Of a stretch of DNA of 64,000 bases, positions 19,271 through 28,626 are shown one piece after another (the first letter of the stretch is position 1; each line of letters begins with the position of its first letter). A model generated the notes under the pieces. That model searched no databases, had not been told where the DNA came from, and worked only from the letters and a program-made list of their open reading frames with translations. The stretch is taken from contig JALRLY010000270.1 in the NCBI GenBank assembly GCA_023647555.1, forward strand, positions 1-64,000, in the 5' to 3' direction. Position numbers and translations under genes: made by a program. The stretch comes from Pancytospora philotis (lineage: Eukaryota > Microsporidia).

Positions 19271-20157
19271 GGGATTAGCGACAAAAATTTTATATCAGGC
19301 GCTGATGCCGTAAATCACGCCCGACGATGGGACTCTGCTCCGGGCTCCCTGCCAACATGTATCTACGCTCTCATAGTCACAGCTAATAAGAAGTGAAATG
19401 ATTGAGCGATATTCATGCTTTGCGATTCTGACTGACCAGTGCTGATTCTCTCAGCTACGCTCGCCGGCTTCACGCTGTTTCAAGCGCTATTTAATTGCCT
19501 TTCTCGCCGTACAGAACCACTTCGCTGTAGAAGTCGGGAGGCATGCTCTATAGTGTCTTTGTAGCCACGATCCCTCGGTTTCGCGCTCTAGTAAATCAAA
19601 AATCTCGAAGTTGCATGAGTAGAATCAGTGCTGCTAGCATCCACAATTGACTATAGCTTAATTTCGAGGCTCAGCGAAGCCAGATAGATCATTTTACCTC
19701 CTAGATTAAAATGAGAGTCTGCATATTCAACTAGCGCATGTGACTGCTAGAAATCCCCTAAGAAAGTATTCTGGCTTCCATATAAAGATATTATCTGGCG
19801 CAGCATTGTTTGGTAGTGCATACAGTAATTACGTATAGTCTTGCCCAACGCTCTACATCTTAAGCACCTTTTAACGCCACATCTTTCCCCGGGCTGCCGC
19901 TCTATTACTTTTGATCGGCCCCGCAAATAATAATAAATTGCCATCTGCAATAAATGCACTAAAATTCTGTAAAAAAATAAGATTCCGCCGCAATGCACTG
20001 CTCCAACAGTTCGTATCCCCCAGGCGCCCACTCATACCAGCCATCGGCTCGTGATATGAAAATACCCGTGAAACCGCGCTCGACCAGGGAGTGTACCAGC
20101 ACACTTATGCTTAACCGCAATTGCAGCTACATCCAGCGAAAAATTTGCCCATAGTGA
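19271..20157. other. boundary spacer between subtelomeric family and core genes
   Basis: About 890 AT-rich bases between two divergently transcribed genes. Near the right edge, AAAATTTGCCC sits directly before the ABC transporter ATG. Short open frames on the minus strand (19747-20104) show no gene-like features. Nothing else recognised. Confidence 0.5.
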
Positions 20158-21855
20158 ATGAAATACGTCCAATCAGGTACCACGCTGTCGCACTACTTGA
20201 AGAACTGCACGCTTTCAAGCAGCACAATTGTCGCAATGCTGCTCTGCATCTACGTCACAATGGTCACGAACGTCGCGCTCAACATCAGGCTTAAGCATCT
20301 AGCGTCATCGATTTGCAGCCAGATAGCTGGTGTGCACGCGCCGGACGATAATGCCCCCAGCGATCTAATGGCGCAGATGTGCGCGCTTGCAGCGCTCCAC
20401 TACATGCTGTCCTCCCTGCAGGACTTCCTCAGAAACCGCATCGGCATACGCATTTTCCGCAGGTCGCTCTGCGATGCCGTGAAAGACGTTACCGTCACCG
20501 AGAACAGCGAGTTTCACAATACGGGAACCGGCAAGGTGCAGGATGCAATTACACGCTCGTCGAGCTCGGTGACCGACCTTACGATGCTCGCCTTTATCGA
20601 GATCCCCTCGGCCGTGCTCTACATTATCGGGTACGCGTACACGCTGGCGGCCCTCTTTTATCCGCACGTGGCTGCCTGCTTCTTCCTCGGCATTTTTTTC
20701 GCGATGGTCTCTGCGTTCTTCCTTACGCACTTCATCCGCCGCTCGGAGACGCGTGTTTACGCTGCGTATCGCAGCACGCTCCTCTACCTGACCGACATTC
20801 TCCTCAACTTCGATGTGATCCAGGCGTTCAATCGCGAGGGGCGCGAGGCAGCGAGCTACGACCGCTCCTTCGATGACTACGACACGATTGCCCGCTCCTA
20901 CCACCGCAGCAAGCACACGTTCAGCTTCCTGCAGAAAATGCTGCTCCTGCTCCCGCACTTCGTGGTCGTTTATCTCCTCATCCGCGGCTACGACCTCGGG
21001 ATGGACCGCAGCAAAGCGCTCTACTACAACAGCCTGTTTATATCATTCAAGGGCACCTTCATCACGCTGCGTAACTGCATCTTCGATGTCTACCAGAAGT
21101 CCATCGAGGCGCAGCCGCGGTTCGACACCAGGGTGAAGCAGGAGCGGGGCTGCATTCCGCTCCTGGGGTTCAGAAGCTCCATCGAGCTCAAGTCCGCCGA
21201 TCTGTACGCCGGTGACGCGCTCGTGAACACCGATCTTTCCTTTTGTATCAACAAGGGCGATAAGGTCGCGATCACCGGCTTCAACGGCGCGGGCAAGTCC
21301 ACGTTCCTCAAAACGCTCTGCCGCTTCCACGAGGGCCGTCACGGGATCTACATCGACGGGGTTGACATCCGCAAGTACACGGACGCGTCGGTGCGCAACC
21401 AGATCGCGTACGTGCCGCAGGACCACCACATCTTCAACAACACGGTCCTCTATAACCTGGCTTACGCGCAGACCAAGTACGACGAGCAGGAGATCTACCG
21501 CGTCTGCGAGCAGTACGGCTTCCACGGCTTCTTCAGGAATCTCCCCAACGGCTACCAGACGCAGGCTGGGGAGAAAGGGAAGTACCTCAGCGGCGGCCAG
21601 AAGCAGCGCATCAGCTTTATGCGGGCGATCATCAAGGGCGCGCCGATCATCGTGCTTGACGAGCCGTCCTCGAGCCTCGACAAGGCCGCGGAGGTGGAGC
21701 TCGTGGACACCATCTTCCGCTGCGCCAGGAACACCACCGTACTCATCATCATCCACAACCACGAGATACTGGGCCGCTTCGAGAAAATCCTGTACTTCAA
21801 GGAAAACGGGGTCCAGGTTTTCGACTCGTACGCCAGCTTTATGGAGTGTCATTAG
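20158..21855 (+). CDS. ATM1: Atm1-like ABC half-transporter
   Basis: 565-residue ABC half-transporter: an N-terminal membrane domain (about residues 20-310, hydrophobic segments near 24-45, 130-190 and 255-275) and a C-terminal ATPase domain. Visible motifs are Walker A GFNGAGKST at 374-382, signature LSGGQKQR from 477, Walker B IIVLDEPSS with D501 and E502, and a H-loop region HNHE at 533-536. Half-transporters of this type in microsporidia are Atm1 relatives, which export a sulfur/glutathione-linked product from mitochondria or mitosomes for cytosolic Fe-S assembly. A cleavable presequence is not obvious. AAAATTTGCCC lies just before the ATG. The ferredoxin at 55078 belongs to the same pathway. 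It could instead be another member of the expanded Atm1-like group with a different cargo. Confidence 0.8.
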   Translation: MKYVQSGTTLSHYLKNCTLSSSTIVAMLLCIYVTMVTNVALNIRLKHLASSICSQIAGVHAPDDNAPSDLMAQMCALAALHYMLSSLQDFLRNRIGIRIFRRSLCDAVKDVTVTENSEFHNTGTGKVQDAITRSSSSVTDLTMLAFIEIPSAVLYIIGYAYTLAALFYPHVAACFFLGIFFAMVSAFFLTHFIRRSETRVYAAYRSTLLYLTDILLNFDVIQAFNREGREAASYDRSFDDYDTIARSYHRSKHTFSFLQKMLLLLPHFVVVYLLIRGYDLGMDRSKALYYNSLFISFKGTFITLRNCIFDVYQKSIEAQPRFDTRVKQERGCIPLLGFRSSIELKSADLYAGDALVNTDLSFCINKGDKVAITGFNGAGKSTFLKTLCRFHEGRHGIYIDGVDIRKYTDASVRNQIAYVPQDHHIFNNTVLYNLAYAQTKYDEQEIYRVCEQYGFHGFFRNLPNGYQTQAGEKGKYLSGGQKQRISFMRAIIKGAPIIVLDEPSSSLDKAAEVELVDTIFRCARNTTVLIIIHNHEILGRFEKILYFKENGVQVFDSYASFMECH

Positions 21856-22263
21856 GCATTTGTATCTAGCTACTCATGACTGTTATATTGGGTGGCAGCG
21901 ATTCTCCCATCATCCGGATCGTATAGTGTGATGCCATAAATTGCTGTCGCGCGCAAACAGCGCCACGTATGGAGGTTTGAATATGGCCATAGCTCGGTCT
22001 AATAAAGTACTTTCTACTAGCTTAAGGTAGAATTTGCGTATGCACAAATGCAAGTTTAAACTGTTAACGCAGCGGTGGCAATAGCAGAGCATTGGTACGC
22101 TGAAAATATTGAGACTACGCTTTGCTTACACTATTGGCGATACTAGCGCCAACCACTAAATGTGTTGTAAGCGTTCTTGCATATGAATAATGATGGACGT
22201 TTTAGCTCTACCAATAGAAAGCAAAAGATAATCACAGCGCAATAAACGCACAAGGGCAATTTA
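21856..22263. other. convergent intergenic spacer
   Basis: AT-rich region between the 3' ends of the ABC transporter and the GPI18-like gene. It holds AATAAA-type signals (for example AATAAAGTAC near 22000 and CAATAAACG near 22240) that could serve 3' end formation. No gene seen. Confidence 0.4.
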
Positions 22264-23577
22264 TTAGGCAGGCGGGTAAAACAGGCCGAACAGCACAGCG
22301 TACACCATCCCGTAGGTAAATAGCACAGCGACCATAGTCCTGAACAGCTTCGATCTGTAGTGCTTGTATGCCATCGCCGAGCATCCCCAGTACAGAAGCG
22401 GGTTGAAGCTGATGAAGCGGAACGCGATGTTGTGGTGGATGAAGAGTACGAGCGTGAAGAGCTGGAATACAAGGATGATGGCGAGCTTGGTAGTCGGCGT
22501 AGTGGACTCAACGCTGAATGGATCCATCGCAGTGGCAAAGAGCGACCGCCAGCTCAGCGCAGCGATGCGCGCCTGCTTGGTCATATTTACAAGGCGGTCG
22601 ACGATACCGCATCCCGTGTCCAGCAGAACCGCTGCGTCGTTCTTTTTCGCTCCGCGTGACCGCGCATTGGCATCCGATGAGGCGGAACAGCAGTCCAAGC
22701 GGCCATGCTGCGAAGCGGCAGTGGCGCCTGCGGCACGCGCCCCGAGCCACCCGTGCGCACGCGCGAGCGAGAGAAAGTACCTTGTAGCAATCAGAATGCC
22801 GTACAGTATCCCGAACGAGCCAAAGATGATGTTCAGAAGGTTGCATCCGCGCCAAAACCGCAGGAAGCCCTGGTCCCAGTACAGGTCCTGGATGTACGAG
22901 TACGGCACGATGATGCGGAAGGACATCTTCAGGCGCATGAGCAGCAGCAGGTTGTAGAACTGGTAGAGCGCGAGCGGCAGCACCACGATCGGGAAGTAGA
23001 GCGTTTTGAAGAAGATGAGCAGCATGACTGTGTTTGAGCGCGACAGCGATGCGATCCCGAGGATGATCGCGGCCTTGAGCATGCGCCGCTTGAGGATGTG
23101 GTAGAACGCGATCAGGAAGAGCATGCAGAACAGCGGCTCGGAGTAGAAGCTCAGGTATATTATCGACGACGGCTGGAAGACGAAGAAGATGGTCGAGAGG
23201 CGTGCGAAGCGCCGCGTGTACAGGCACAGTGAGACCTTGTACATGAGCGCTGCCGACACCAGAAAGGCGATGTTAGACACGCAGACCGCGCTGGTGAAGT
23301 TGTCGCGCAGCGGGAAGACGCGCGCGAGGAACGGCATGAGCGGGAAGAACGGGATGGCGTGCTCGTATGTGTAGCCGTGGTCGGCGATGTGCAGAAAGTG
23401 AATGGCGTCCCAGGACAGCAGATGCCTGCAGACCGAGTCGGAGCGCAGCAAGCGCGAGCTCAGATCGTACGACCTGTAAAGCAGCGTGGGGATGTAGCTG
23501 GTAACGTAATACAGCACGCGCGAGAGCAGAGCAAGTGTGATCACAAAGGAGTAGTCCTGCGCCTGCGCGGAGAGCAT
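22264..23577 (-). CDS. GPI18: GPI mannosyltransferase 2 (PIG-V/GPI18 family)
   Basis: 437-residue polytopic membrane protein. The family signature is visible near the N terminus as WDAIHFLHIADHGYTYEHA (about residues 56-74) followed by FFPLMPFLAR, which matches the luminal W-D...H-x-A...EH...FFP-x-P pattern of PIG-V. PIG-V/Gpi18 adds the second mannose to the GPI anchor precursor in the ER using dolichol-phosphate-mannose. A hydrophilic alanine/serine/arginine-rich insert (about residues 280-330) is unusual and may be lineage-specific. Upstream, AAATTT and GGCCAGCCCC precede the ATG. GPI anchors matter for spore-wall and surface proteins of microsporidia. Confidence 0.82.
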   Translation of the reverse strand: MLSAQAQDYSFVITLALLSRVLYYVTSYIPTLLYRSYDLSSRLLRSDSVCRHLLSWDAIHFLHIADHGYTYEHAIPFFPLMPFLARVFPLRDNFTSAVCVSNIAFLVSAALMYKVSLCLYTRRFARLSTIFFVFQPSSIIYLSFYSEPLFCMLFLIAFYHILKRRMLKAAIILGIASLSRSNTVMLLIFFKTLYFPIVVLPLALYQFYNLLLLMRLKMSFRIIVPYSYIQDLYWDQGFLRFWRGCNLLNIIFGSFGILYGILIATRYFLSLARAHGWLGARAAGATAASQHGRLDCCSASSDANARSRGAKKNDAAVLLDTGCGIVDRLVNMTKQARIAALSWRSLFATAMDPFSVESTTPTTKLAIILVFQLFTLVLFIHHNIAFRFISFNPLLYWGCSAMAYKHYRSKLFRTMVAVLFTYGMVYAVLFGLFYPPA

Positions 23578-23851
23578 GCTTGGGGCTGGCCAAATTTTTT
23601 ATTGACATCACAAAATTAGGCCGAATTAGGGTAGTATTCAAATCTGGCTTGCCAAGGAAGCGTGGCACATTGCGTTACCTTAACGTATTGAAGTATGTGC
23701 ATTTGTAAAGCATAAGCTATTAAATAAAGTATTTAGATTCGCTGCGTTTCATACTGCACACTCAGGCGCACGCTCAATACATTTTTATCGCTGCCCACGA
23801 CCAGAGGCTCTGCGGCGCTGTGCATGTTAAGATCCACAAAAATTTACCCCA

Positions 23852-24649
23852 ATGTTGCTCAGGCTGCTCTCCCTCCTCCTCGGTGCGGACTGCCAGGCTC
23901 TGCACAACGAAAGGCAGTTCGTGGAGAGGCTCTCGATGCTGCATCCGCACGTGGCCGAGAACGGCCGGAACCCGTTTTACTATCTGCGCGGCGACTACGT
24001 GGTCTACGTCCAGCCGAACGCGAACTACACGCAGCTCGGCTACGCCCTCAAGAACAGCGCCGGCTGCATCGTGTCGCGCGCGCCGCTCCAGACCAAGTCG
24101 TTTGCCCTCGAGGTCGATTTTGAGGTCTCGCCCGCAAGCAGGGGCCGGGGCTTCGGCTTCTGGCTCGCCGACGCGGTGGAGCAGGGCGAGTACTACGGGA
24201 TCGACAAGAACTACAGCGGCGTCGGCGTGGTCATCGACATGCAGGGCCGGCCGTTCGTCAGATTCGTGGACAGCAAAAATAAAGCCAAGTCCGCGACGGT
24301 GTACCCCAACTTCGCCGCCGGGCGCTGCCGCCTCACGCTCGAGAACTGCGGCAAGCAGCTCACCATCAGCCTGAGCGTCGGGAACACCAAGTACACCATA
24401 TACAACGGCGCGAGCAGGGTCGCCAAGACCAGCGTGTTCGGCATCACTGCGCACACGGGCGACTCGGCAGCGCCGCTCAAGTTCTACGGCATCATAGGCT
24501 ACTCGATTGCGCGCATCCAGAACGCGTACGTCAAGGGCGAGACAACCAAGAACCACGGCGTCGTGCTGCTGGTCGGTGCCTGCTGCATTGCGGGCCTCAT
24601 CTACTACGTCCGCCAGAAGAAAGTCAAAACACTAGACCTAAAAAATTAA
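23852..24649 (+). CDS. L-type (legume-like) lectin, ER-Golgi cargo receptor
   Basis: 265 residues: signal peptide (MLLRLLSLLLGADCQA), a legume-like lectin domain (about 30-225), a membrane segment (about 236-252, VVLLVGACCIAGLIYYV) and a short cytosolic tail ending KKVKTLDLKN. The domain shows the ERGIC-53/VIP36/Emp47 pattern FALEVDFEV...GRGFGFWLAD followed by YGIDKNYSGVGVVID. Such proteins carry glycoproteins out of the ER in COPII vesicles, which fits the SEC24 gene at 39999. It lacks the coiled-coil stalk of ERGIC-53, so it resembles the shorter VIP36/VIPL type. AAAATTTACCCCA lies immediately before the ATG and fixes the start. Confidence 0.78.
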   Translation: MLLRLLSLLLGADCQALHNERQFVERLSMLHPHVAENGRNPFYYLRGDYVVYVQPNANYTQLGYALKNSAGCIVSRAPLQTKSFALEVDFEVSPASRGRGFGFWLADAVEQGEYYGIDKNYSGVGVVIDMQGRPFVRFVDSKNKAKSATVYPNFAAGRCRLTLENCGKQLTISLSVGNTKYTIYNGASRVAKTSVFGITAHTGDSAAPLKFYGIIGYSIARIQNAYVKGETTKNHGVVLLVGACCIAGLIYYVRQKKVKTLDLKN

Positions 24650-24892
24650 ATTATGTGCCAATCGCCGGCCTGCAGCTCTATTCTCTATGTTGGTTGCACA
24701 GTTGCGGCGGATGGATGTGTTGCTGCCTGCACCGGGTCGCTCCTCTGTTCCTATGCTCCTCCGCTTCCGTGCTTCTCGATTTCCATGCTGCCCAATTCTG
24801 CAAATGACTTCGTGATTAAATTTTTTCATTGCGGCCGCCAAAAGCGCAAAAATTGTCGTGCTCAAAATATTTGCGCAAAAAAATGCACGCCC

Positions 24893-26176
24893 ATGGAGCA
24901 CGCCACGAAAACGTGTCTCATCTACCTGCTGCTGGAGTTCCAGCCGATCAGCCACTTCTACGCGAACATTCTGATCGAGGAGAAGGGCTTCGAAAAGGAG
25001 ACGGTCCAGCGCTCCGTCATACCGTACTACTTCTACTCGGCGATCGCCGCGCTCGTGGTGTGCATGCTGCTGGTCGCCGCGCTGGGGTACAGCGTCGCGC
25101 TCGCGATCGGCATCGGCTTCCAGATGCTGATGTTCTTCCTGCTCCACATTGTGCGGCCCACTAACTTGCGCTGCGCGCAGGCGATCTACTGCCTCGGCTG
25201 CTTCTTCAATCTGATGAAGATCGCGATGCGCGTGATGCTCGTGGACCCGAAGAGCCCCGTCATCGAGCAGCTCGCGCGGCTGAAGCTGCTCCGCTACCTC
25301 GTGTACACGTTCTCGGCGTGGCTCGGCCAGGGGCTGTACAACATCACCGGCCACTACCGCATCAACTACTACATCTCGGTGCTCTCCTGTCTGGCCGCGC
25401 TCCTTTTGGCGCTCTCCGACGCGGGCAGCACGGCGCTGCGGATCCGCTCGGTGGGGGAGCTGCGCGCGGGGCTCGCGTGGGCGCAGCTCGCAAGCGTCTT
25501 CGACGAGTTCGCCAAGAACTTCACCGGGCTCTTCTGCGGTATTTCGGCGAGCATCGTGATGATCTACCTCGCCATTTTCAGCAGCTCCTTCTTCCACGTG
25601 GACCCGCAGGCCGCGAGCACCGAGTGGGACCGCCTGCTGTACGTCCTGCTCGACGTGCCCGTGAACGCGCTGGCGCTGCTGATTGTGAAGGCGTTCACGT
25701 TCTTCTCGCCGCGCTTCGCGCCCAGCAAATCCGAGCACAGGACCAGGGTGAAGAGCGGGTACATCGACGGGCTCGTCAAGATCCTCTCGAGCCTTCTCGG
25801 CGTCTTTTTTATCCGCTCCATCAAGAAGCTGCTCGGCGCGTACTTCTTGCTCACGCTGCACTCCATCTTCCTGGCGCTCTTCGTCGCGATCGTCTTCGCG
25901 CCGAACGTCTCGCTGCGGCGCATCGCGTACCTCGTCGCCTTTCCGATCATCGTGTCGCTCGAGATCGCCGGAAAGTCCCACATATACAAGACCGCGCAGC
26001 CTAGCGCCATCTCCTTCGCGTCGATATTCATAGAGAACCTCATCCACACGCTGATCCACGCGACCAGCAGCTACCGCAAGCGGAGCACGGCCTGCTCGTC
26101 GGCGCTGTATCTGGCCATCACGATGTTCGCGGAGCTCAATCTGCTGTCCCAGTTGCCAGCGGCGATTGGCAAATAG
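24893..26176 (+). CDS. SLC19-type (reduced folate/thiamine carrier-like) transporter
   Basis: 427-residue polytopic membrane protein. The start at 24893 is chosen because ACGCCC precedes the ATG and the frame upstream looks like spacer. The N terminus (TKTCLIYLLLEFQPISHFYANILIEE) and the segment MKIAMRVMLVDP...YLVYTFSAWLGQGLY follow the layout of SLC19 carriers (start of TM1 with an acidic E-x-x-P, then a Y-x-S-like linker before TM5). SLC19 proteins import folates or thiamine derivatives, and microsporidia carry such genes for salvage from the host cell. About 11-12 hydrophobic segments are visible. The substrate cannot be read from the sequence. A second possibility is another MFS-like carrier. 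Confidence 0.55.
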   Translation: MEHATKTCLIYLLLEFQPISHFYANILIEEKGFEKETVQRSVIPYYFYSAIAALVVCMLLVAALGYSVALAIGIGFQMLMFFLLHIVRPTNLRCAQAIYCLGCFFNLMKIAMRVMLVDPKSPVIEQLARLKLLRYLVYTFSAWLGQGLYNITGHYRINYYISVLSCLAALLLALSDAGSTALRIRSVGELRAGLAWAQLASVFDEFAKNFTGLFCGISASIVMIYLAIFSSSFFHVDPQAASTEWDRLLYVLLDVPVNALALLIVKAFTFFSPRFAPSKSEHRTRVKSGYIDGLVKILSSLLGVFFIRSIKKLLGAYFLLTLHSIFLALFVAIVFAPNVSLRRIAYLVAFPIIVSLEIAGKSHIYKTAQPSAISFASIFIENLIHTLIHATSSYRKRSTACSSALYLAITMFAELNLLSQLPAAIGK

Positions 26177-26299
26177 ACGCGGCCCTCTCCGGTGGCGCGC
26201 TGTATAATAAATGCTGTATACACTGCCTTCGTGTAGTTACACTGCGTTTGTGTAGCCACCAATTTCATATATTTATGTATTCATATACAGGATTTATTT

Positions 26300-27793
26300 T
26301 TAGGAGGCAGCTGCTGCCACCGGTGCCGGGGCTTTCTCGTCCACTGCCGGCGCGCTCGCAGCCGTCAGCTTGTCCTCCTCGGCCTGGCGGTTGAAGAGCA
26401 CGCGGTCGCGCACGCCGTACTTGTAGAAGTACAGCGCGATTGTCGCGAAGCTGACGAAGCCGTTGATCAGGAAGAGCTGGCGGAAGACGCGCTCCTGGGC
26501 ATCGCCCTTGACGCCGTCGAACATCATGCCGAAGATGTAGCCGCCCATCAGCGAGCCGAGCGCGTTGAACGTGCCCTGGTAGATCATCTGGGACGTGGCC
26601 TTGAGGTGCGGCGGCGCGAGGCACGTGGCGATCTGCACGGAGGAGATGTGCGCCAGCCCGAAGTAGATGCCCTTGATGAACTCCACGACGCAGCAGATTG
26701 CGTATGCGTGCGGGTTGTTCGTGCCGATGCTGTAGTACGCGAAGAAGCGGAACAGCGAGCAGACCTGCGCGATGAGCAGCGGCCAGAAGTAGCCGAGCCG
26801 CGTGAGGATCGGCTCCGCGGCGAACATCACGAGCACCTCAAAGAAGGTGCCGAAGAAGGTCAGCGCGGTGATCGGGTTGTTGTTGAGCAGCCCCACCGTC
26901 GACTTGAACCACATGGGCCAGTTGTCGGGCATACTGTACGGCTTCAGCTCCAGAACCTCCTCGTGGAACGACGTAAGGAACATAGACATCGCCGAGCGCG
27001 TGATTGCGTTGGAGAAGATAATGAGAATGAAGAAGAGGAACTCCTTGTTCTTCAGCAGTGACAAATACTCCTGCGTCATCGACACACTCTGCGCGCCTTC
27101 TGTGGACTGGTTTTCGCCACTCTTCGCCTGCTCGGCCTCGGCCTCCTCCGCGGCCTCGCCCGGGACTTCGCGCGACTTCTCAGATGTCAGCACAAGAAGC
27201 GCAAACAGCGCGAGCCCCGTCGTAATGAAGCTGTAGTACAACAGATTGTCGAAGTTGTAGTTCACCTTGCCTTTGGAGTCGGTAGATGCACCGATCTTCA
27301 GGCACCACTCCGAGCTGAGGGTCGCCGCGGTGTACGCGACGGTCCCCCACATCCGCTGCTTGCCGTACACCTTCGGGCCCGCAGACATCTTGCCCAGGTA
27401 GTCCAGCACGATCTTATCGAGCAGCGGCTGCTTCGGGTTGTTGAAGATCAGATACAGGAAAAGCACGCCCCAGAAGGCCGCGGCCCCGAGCCCCATGAGG
27501 CCGTTGACGTAGAAGAGCGCGAACAGGCCAGCGGTCACGGCGGTGAGGAAGAGCAGCACGCCCTTGGGCCGGCCGGTCTTGTCAGACACGCCGCCGATCA
27601 TTATGTTGGTGAAGAAGGTAGAGAACATGATGATTCCGGACATCTTCCCGTACAGGCTGGTGCTCACGCCGAACTTCATACGCGCGAAACGCGGCCGGAA
27701 CTGGTGCAGGGTGTAGTACTGCAGATTCACGGCGAAATAGAGTATTTTAGGCATCAGCAGATAGCGTTCCTCAAGCTTTTGCAACATGCCCAT
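26300..27793 (-). CDS. MFS transporter (nucleoside:H+ symporter-like)
   Basis: 497-residue transporter with about 12 membrane segments and a charged central loop (about residues 200-240, EAAEEAEAEQ) separating two halves. Motif A of the major facilitator family is visible as GGVSDKTGRPKGV (about residues 67-79). The N terminus (AVNLQYYTLHQFRPRF) resembles the MFS_1-like/NupG-type group, which microsporidia are known to hold and which may import nucleosides or other small metabolites. The tail is alanine/proline-rich and polar (ASAPAVDEKAPAPVAAAAS). ATAGCCCTA precedes the ATG. It is convergent with the SLC19-like gene, so two uptake genes sit next to each other. Confidence 0.6.
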   Translation of the reverse strand: MGMLQKLEERYLLMPKILYFAVNLQYYTLHQFRPRFARMKFGVSTSLYGKMSGIIMFSTFFTNIMIGGVSDKTGRPKGVLLFLTAVTAGLFALFYVNGLMGLGAAAFWGVLFLYLIFNNPKQPLLDKIVLDYLGKMSAGPKVYGKQRMWGTVAYTAATLSSEWCLKIGASTDSKGKVNYNFDNLLYYSFITTGLALFALLVLTSEKSREVPGEAAEEAEAEQAKSGENQSTEGAQSVSMTQEYLSLLKNKEFLFFILIIFSNAITRSAMSMFLTSFHEEVLELKPYSMPDNWPMWFKSTVGLLNNNPITALTFFGTFFEVLVMFAAEPILTRLGYFWPLLIAQVCSLFRFFAYYSIGTNNPHAYAICCVVEFIKGIYFGLAHISSVQIATCLAPPHLKATSQMIYQGTFNALGSLMGGYIFGMMFDGVKGDAQERVFRQLFLINGFVSFATIALYFYKYGVRDRVLFNRQAEEDKLTAASAPAVDEKAPAPVAAAAS

Positions 27794-28626
27794 TAGGGCT
27801 ATTTACAAACATTTGTTTAGGCGTCCTGTAAACATTATTGATTAAATTCTGTGACTCATCATTTTCTAGAACGCTCTGCCTTTCAAAAATTTACTTCGCT
27901 TACAGCGCAGCTTGTGTGAATTAGAGGCTGGGCAGTGGGTGCGGCTGCTGTATTTGCACGCCATCGGCGGAATATTGCTGCCTGGTGCGGGCGCTAGTAG
28001 CGCCACTTCGCGATATGACTGATTCGTGCGTGCCTATATCTGTATGCTATGCTATGCTTGCTGTAAGGTGTGTGTTTAAGCGTGAGGTCAGGATTCACCG
28101 TACGCGCAACGGACTAGAACTGAAATTTTCGGCCGACGAGGAAGGTCTTCTCAGGGCCGTTTCTAACACTGCTGGCTACTAAATGCGCGCTTCTCTACTA
28201 GGGTAAAGCAATGCTTCGACCCCTACGGACAACCCATAAAATCCTATCCTTTCAAACCATAGCCCAAATCCTGCATTTTGTGCATAGTTTGGTCCTGCGC
28301 ACAGTTTATAGCATACCTCTGCGCGGATTTCTGTCTGCGATGCAAGCTCGCGCACGTCTGTGATGTACTCTTATGAAGCTGGCTGTGATAATGGTGTGCG
28401 TGGTGAATCAGAAATCTTGCGATATTTCCGTGCAAGCTGCATAGCGTGGCGTTGATGCAGGCCCCGAGCTGGTGCCACGTCTATCTGAGTATAACCAGCA
28501 GCTCTCTTCTATAATACGATGCACATTCAAGTTGCTTATGGCCAAGGAGCTACTTGAGAATTTTTGCTACGATTATTGGTCGTTTTCAGGTAAATTTTTA
28601 AGGCCCATATTCTGATTAAAACCCTC
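27794..28626. other. divergent intergenic spacer
   Basis: About 830 bases between divergent genes. Near the right end, AAATTTTTAAGGCCC and AACCCTC mark the start signals of the gene at 28627. A 65-codon open frame at 27985-28182 shows no start signal or family features and is not called. Nothing else seen. Confidence 0.4.

Noticed and set aside
24638..26059. 473-codon minus-strand open frame
   Set aside because: Exactly antisense to the SLC19-like gene; arginine/glutamate-rich shadow caused by GC-rich third positions, no family motif.
27985..28182. 65-codon plus-strand frame in a spacer
   Set aside because: AT-rich spacer composition and no start signal.
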